A stretch of DNA of 64,000 nucleotides from Limnohabitans sp. DM1 (lineage in GTDB: Bacteria > Pseudomonadota > Gammaproteobacteria > Burkholderiales > Burkholderiaceae_C). The stretch lies in NCBI RefSeq assembly GCF_001269385.1, contig NZ_CXOO01000062.1, positions 1-64,000 on the forward strand, in the 5' to 3' direction. The notes under the pieces are model-generated. The model was not told where the DNA came from. It saw only the letters and a list, made by a program, of their open reading frames with translations, and made no database searches. Below are positions 60,769 to 64,000 of this stretch, piece by piece; position 1 is the first letter of the stretch, and every line of letters starts with the position of its first letter. Made by a program: the position numbers and the translations under genes.

Positions 60769-61608
60769 TCAGCGGGCGGGTAAGAATTTGGCGGGATCGA
60801 CGGGTTTGCCTTGGCGGCGCACCTCAAAGTGCAGCTTCACACGGTCGGCGTCAGACTTACCCATTTCGGCAATTTTTTGGCCTTTGCGCACCTTCTGGTC
60901 TTCTTTGACCAGCAATTCCTGGTTGTGCGCGTAGGCCGTCAAAAAGGTGTTGTTGTGCTTGAGGATGATGAGGTTGCCATAACCGCGCAAACCTGCCCCG
61001 GCATACACCACCTGACCATCGGCAGAGGCCAGCACTGGGTCACCCGCCTTGCCTGCAATGTCAAGGCCTTTGTTTTTGGACTCATCAAAACCCGCCAGCA
61101 GCGAGCCGTTGGCTGGCCAAATGAAGCCCAGGCCTTCGTCGTTGATGGCGCTGCTTGGGGTGGCGGGCGACGGGACCACAGCGGCAGGCTTGGCAGCCGC
61201 TGTGGTTGCCGTGGATTCCCCCGATGGCGCAACGGGTCGCACCACCACGCCGGAGGTTTCAACGGCGGCCCCAGGTGGCACCACACGCAGCACCTGGCCC
61301 ACTTCAATCACATCGGGGTTGCTCAGACTGTTCCAGCGCGCCAGATCACGCCAGGACTGACCGCTGTCCAGACCAATGCGCATCAGGGTGTCGCCGCGTT
61401 GCACCGTGTAATAACCGGGTTTGCCTGCATTCTCGGCCCCCGGCAAGGGCTTGGCGGCAAGGGGCGCTGCGGCGCCCGCTGGGGGGCGCCCTGCGCCCAG
61501 GCGGTCTTCTACAGGCGCCGGGATCCGGGAGGAAGACGAGCAAGCCGCAAGCACGGCGACAGCGCAAGCTGTCAAAACCACGGATCGGGCGCTATTGAAA
61601 GTCATCAT
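60769..61608 (-). CDS. nlpD: NlpD-type lipoprotein: LysM plus degenerate M23 (LytM) domain
   Basis: The 279-residue lipoprotein has lipobox LAAC (VLTACAVAVLAACSSSSR). A LysM domain spans about residues 66-110 (YYTVQRGDTLMRIGLDSGQSWRDLARWN). The LytM domain (about 160-279) reads GLDIAGKAGDPVLASADGQVVYAGAGLRGYGNLIILKHNN and VKLHFEVRRQGKPVDPAKFL. The first zinc His (HxGxD) is replaced by NKGLD, as in E. coli NlpD, so it should be a non-enzymatic activator of the amidase AmiC in cell separation. 14 bases after pcm. Confidence 0.92.
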   Translation of the reverse strand: MMTFNSARSVVLTACAVAVLAACSSSSRIPAPVEDRLGAGRPPAGAAAPLAAKPLPGAENAGKPGYYTVQRGDTLMRIGLDSGQSWRDLARWNSLSNPDVIEVGQVLRVVPPGAAVETSGVVVRPVAPSGESTATTAAAKPAAVVPSPATPSSAINDEGLGFIWPANGSLLAGFDESKNKGLDIAGKAGDPVLASADGQVVYAGAGLRGYGNLIILKHNNTFLTAYAHNQELLVKEDQKVRKGQKIAEMGKSDADRVKLHFEVRRQGKPVDPAKFLPAR

Positions 61609-61622
61609 GGGGAATCAATCGT

Positions 61623-62414
61623 TCAGGCAACGCCCGATTTTAGAGGGACAAAATGCACAGCTTCGAGCACTTGCCGCTCGAAACCTCGGGGGGTTTTATG
61701 GATCACCACCAGCGCCTGCTGGCCTGCGGTTGTGACAGTTGGGGCCACCAGCCGCCCCCCCATGGCCAGCTGATCCAGCCAGGCTTGGGGAATGTCATCC
61801 CCCCCTGCCGCAGAAATGATGCCTGCATAAGGCGCGCCTTGGGGATAAGCCAACATGCCATCGCCAAAAATCAAATGCACATTGTGCACACGCAAAGGGC
61901 GCAGGTTATCACGGGCTTTTTCATGCAGACCACGCAAACGCTCAATGCTGTAGACCTCGGTCGCCACATGGCTGAGCACGGCGGCCTGGTAGCCGCAACC
62001 GGTGCCAATCTCCAGCACCCGGCCCAATTTTCCGCTTGTCCCCTGGCACAGCAGCTCAAGCATCCGGGCCACCACATTGGGTTTGGAGATGGTCTGCCCC
62101 AGGCCTATGGGCAAACTGGTGTCTTCATAGGCTTGGCCCACCAGTGCACTTTCCACAAATCGGTGGCGCTCCACCAGGCCCATGGCTTCCAGCACCCGCG
62201 CATCGCGCACGCCCTGCTGGGCCAGCAGTCGCACCATGCGTGCACGCACCGCTCCGGAGTCCAGCCCCAGACCGGTCGGCGCCAAGGGCATGCGTGGCAC
62301 CGCCACAGCGCCCGACAGACCGAGTGCTGCGGGAGCCACAGACCCCGAACTGCGTCGCGATGGCGCGGGGTCAGTGGCAGCGAGTTTGACGGGAAAGCCC
62401 GGGCGCTGACTCAT
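61623..62414 (-). CDS. pcm: Protein-L-isoaspartate O-methyltransferase
   Basis: The product of 263 residues repairs isoaspartyl damage using SAM. Core blocks: EAMGLVERHRFVESALVGQAYEDTSLPIGLGQTISKPNVVARMLELL and VLEIGTGCGYQAAVLSHVATEVYSIERL. An N-terminal extension of about 55 residues rich in Ala, Pro and Ser precedes the core. Its ATG overlaps the surE stop by four bases. Confidence 0.95.
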   Translation of the reverse strand: MSQRPGFPVKLAATDPAPSRRSSGSVAPAALGLSGAVAVPRMPLAPTGLGLDSGAVRARMVRLLAQQGVRDARVLEAMGLVERHRFVESALVGQAYEDTSLPIGLGQTISKPNVVARMLELLCQGTSGKLGRVLEIGTGCGYQAAVLSHVATEVYSIERLRGLHEKARDNLRPLRVHNVHLIFGDGMLAYPQGAPYAGIISAAGGDDIPQAWLDQLAMGGRLVAPTVTTAGQQALVVIHKTPRGFERQVLEAVHFVPLKSGVA

Positions 62415-63181
62415 GTCAAGGCCCCAACGTTCAGACGCCCGAAAGCGTCAGACCACTGAACCAACTGCTCATGATGCGTCAAATCCACCTTGAGCGGCGT
62501 GACCACCACATGACCGTGGCTGGCCGCATGAAAATCCGTGCCCACGCTGTCGTCCATGGCCGCACCGGCGTTGCCAATCCAGTACATGGTCTGTCCACGC
62601 GGGTCGACTTGCGTGATGACAGGTTCAGCCGAATGGCGTCGGCCCAGGCGGCACAACTTGGCCGGTTGAATATGCGCCAAGGGCAAGTTGGGAATGTTCA
62701 CATTCAACAACCAAGGCTTGGGATCCAGCATCGCGGCTGCCTTCATCTGCTGAACAATGGTTTTGACTGTTTCTGCGGCGGCGTCCACATGCGCCCATCC
62801 CTTTTCAATCTGGGAAACGGCCATGGAGGGGATGCCAAACAAATAGCCTTCCATGGCCGCGCCCACCGTGCCGGAGTACACGGTGTCATCGCCCATGTTG
62901 GCGCCGTTGTTGATGCCCGAGACCACCAGATCAGGGCGATAGCCCAGCAAGCCGGTCAGTGCGATGTGGACACAGTCAGCAGGCGTGCCGTTCACGTAGC
63001 GAAAACCGTTGTCTGCACGGTGCACATACAAAGGGGTGTGCAAAGTCAGCGCGTTGGACTTGGCGCTGTTGTTGTGCTCAGGGGCCACGACCTCCACGTC
63101 TGCGATGGTTTTGAGCGCGTTGTACAGCGCCACAATGCCTTCGGCGCGGAATCCATCGTCGTTGGAGATGAGAATTTTCAT
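62411..63181 (-). CDS. surE: 5'/3'-nucleotidase SurE
   Basis: The product of 256 residues from ATG 63181 (MKILISNDDGFRAEGIVALYNAL). Metal ligands are in SNDDGF, HNNSAKSNALT and VSGINNGANMGDDTVYSGTVGAAMEG. SurE dephosphorylates nucleoside monophosphates and short polyphosphates. First gene of surE-pcm-nlpD-exonuclease-rlmD, all tightly spaced. The frame is open upstream of 63181 but without family likeness. Confidence 0.96.
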   Translation of the reverse strand: MKILISNDDGFRAEGIVALYNALKTIADVEVVAPEHNNSAKSNALTLHTPLYVHRADNGFRYVNGTPADCVHIALTGLLGYRPDLVVSGINNGANMGDDTVYSGTVGAAMEGYLFGIPSMAVSQIEKGWAHVDAAAETVKTIVQQMKAAAMLDPKPWLLNVNIPNLPLAHIQPAKLCRLGRRHSAEPVITQVDPRGQTMYWIGNAGAAMDDSVGTDFHAASHGHVVVTPLKVDLTHHEQLVQWSDAFGRLNVGALT

Positions 63182-63339
63182 GCGGTGTCCCAGTGAGAGT
63201 GTTGATTGTAGAGGCCCGCTTGCACCCCACAAGCGCCATGAATGGGCTGGCACAGGAGAGGTCGCTAGGGGGACATGAATACAACAGCCGCATTGCCTAA
63301 GATGCCCACCACTGAACACATTCACAAAGGAGTATCTGC

Positions 63340-64000
63340 ATGCACGCTTGGCTTTGCGAAAACCCTATCGGGGTCGACACGCTCACCTGGAAAGAACTGC
63401 CCACCCCCACCCCGGGCCCCGGTCAAGTTCTGCTCGAAATTCAGGCCGCCAGCCTGAACTTTCCGGACTTGCTGATCGTTCAAAACAAATACCAGATGAA
63501 GCCCGAGCTGCCTTTTGTGCCCGGCTCTGAATATGCAGGCCTTGTACGCGCCGTGGGCGAAGGCGTGACCCACCTGCAAGTGGGCCAAAGCGTAGCCTGC
63601 CTGTCGGGCACTGGTGGCTTTGGCACCCACACCCTGGCACCGGCCAAACTGTGCATGCCACTGCCAGCAGGCTTTCCCGCGGTAGATGCTGCCGCCTTCA
63701 TCATGACCTACGCCACTTCGCACCATGCCCTGGTGGACCGTGCAGCACTGAAAGCGGGCGAAACAGTGCTGGTTCTGGGCGCAGCAGGTGGCGTGGGCAC
63801 CGCCGCCATCCAGATTGCCAAAGCCATGGGCGCCAAAGTGATTGCAGCGGCCTCCACCGATGAAAAATGTGCGTTGTGCAAGTCACTCGGTGCCGATGCC
63901 ACCATCAACTACAGCACCGAAAACCTGCGCGAAGCCCTGAAAACCCTGACCGAAGGCAAAGGCCCTGACGTGATCTATGACCCGGTGGGCGGCGAATTTG
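63340..64000 (+). CDS. NADPH:quinone oxidoreductase (zinc-free MDR family), 3' end outside window
   Basis: The frame opens MHAWLCENPIGVDTLTWKEL at ATG 63340 after AAAGGAG and is still open at the right edge (220 codons visible). MDR features: PGPGQVLLEIQAASLNFPDLLIVQNKYQ, PFVPGSEYAGLVRAVGEGVTHLQVGQ, and the cofactor-binding VLVLGAAGGVGTAAIQIAKAMGAKVIAAAS. The catalytic zinc Cys is absent. Family members reduce quinones or enoyl compounds. Divergent from surE across about 160 bases. Confidence 0.9.
   Translation, partial: MHAWLCENPIGVDTLTWKELPTPTPGPGQVLLEIQAASLNFPDLLIVQNKYQMKPELPFVPGSEYAGLVRAVGEGVTHLQVGQSVACLSGTGGFGTHTLAPAKLCMPLPAGFPAVDAAAFIMTYATSHHALVDRAALKAGETVLVLGAAGGVGTAAIQIAKAMGAKVIAAASTDEKCALCKSLGADATINYSTENLREALKTLTEGKGPDVIYDPVGGEF

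Noticed and set aside
63182..63325. A 48-residue N-terminal extension of SurE.
   Set aside because: SurE proteins begin at MKILISNDDG; the extension covers the divergent promoter region and lacks homology.

Overview
The window reads as chromosomal DNA of a Burkholderiales betaproteobacterium, most likely family Comamonadaceae (relatives of Limnohabitans, Rhodoferax or Polaromonas). The reasons are fairly high GC, the gene orders (ilvBHC with pssA and leuA nearby; sigma factor-DUF3619-DUF3106-RDD; ffs-dnaX-ybaB-recR; surE-pcm-nlpD; nadE-glnB), a class I PHA synthase N-terminus resembling that of Cupriavidus, and a tripartite-tricarboxylate (Bug) binding protein. The genus call is inference. 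I see no rRNA, tRNA, CRISPR array, plasmid or prophage genes.

Layout. 1-1142: an ISL3-family insertion sequence (cut by the window edge) inserted into the polyhydroxyalkanoate synthase gene phaC, leaving only its first ~160 codons. 1.2-4.7 kb: a small membrane protein, pgeF, the N-degron pair aat-bpt and an IclR regulator. 4.7-12 kb: pbpG, then branched-chain amino acid synthesis (leuA with a leucine-rich leader peptide and attenuator hairpin; pssA; the ilvB-ilvH-ilvC operon with a structured leader). 12.2-14.5 kb: a four-gene translationally coupled operon of an ECF-like sigma factor, a single-TM protein with anti-sigma topology (DUF3619), a periplasmic DUF3106 protein and an RDD membrane protein, followed by dgkA and a LOG-family nucleotide hydrolase. 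15.6-19.6 kb: glnB-nadE, a FemAB-like acyltransferase and ppa. 19.6-26.8 kb: membrane H+-pyrophosphatase with a structured 5' leader, an aldehyde dehydrogenase, and molybdenum cofactor genes moaA-mobA-moeA. 26.9-31.3 kb: an RND efflux pump (permease and adaptor).

31.5-36 kb: rnhA, a methyltransferase, gloB, mltD and an orphan ABC-type binding protein. A REPIN-like repeat precedes recR-ybaB-dnaX, and the 4.5S RNA gene ffs lies upstream of dnaX on the opposite strand. The dnaX coding sequence carries an in-frame A9 run exactly at the end of the clamp-loader domains; slippage in either direction stops within about a dozen codons, as expected for production of a short gamma form. 40-43.8 kb: a flavoprotein, trxA, a small membrane protein and a GlxA-type regulator.

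43.9-52.9 kb looks like an accessory catabolic cluster: an AraC-type regulator, DMT exporter and M14-like peptidase overlap one another; then come a Bug binding protein, two amidases, D-amino acid dehydrogenase (dadA) and a divergent Lrp-type regulator with a near-consensus Lrp box between them. 52.9-64 kb: a lipoprotein hydrolase, lgt, ilvD, a GlcG/HbpS protein, a BI-1 family membrane protein, an operon running surE-pcm-nlpD-exonuclease-rlmD with no rpoS after nlpD, and the start of a quinone oxidoreductase cut by the right edge.

All coordinates, motifs and translations were read by eye. No database search was run.
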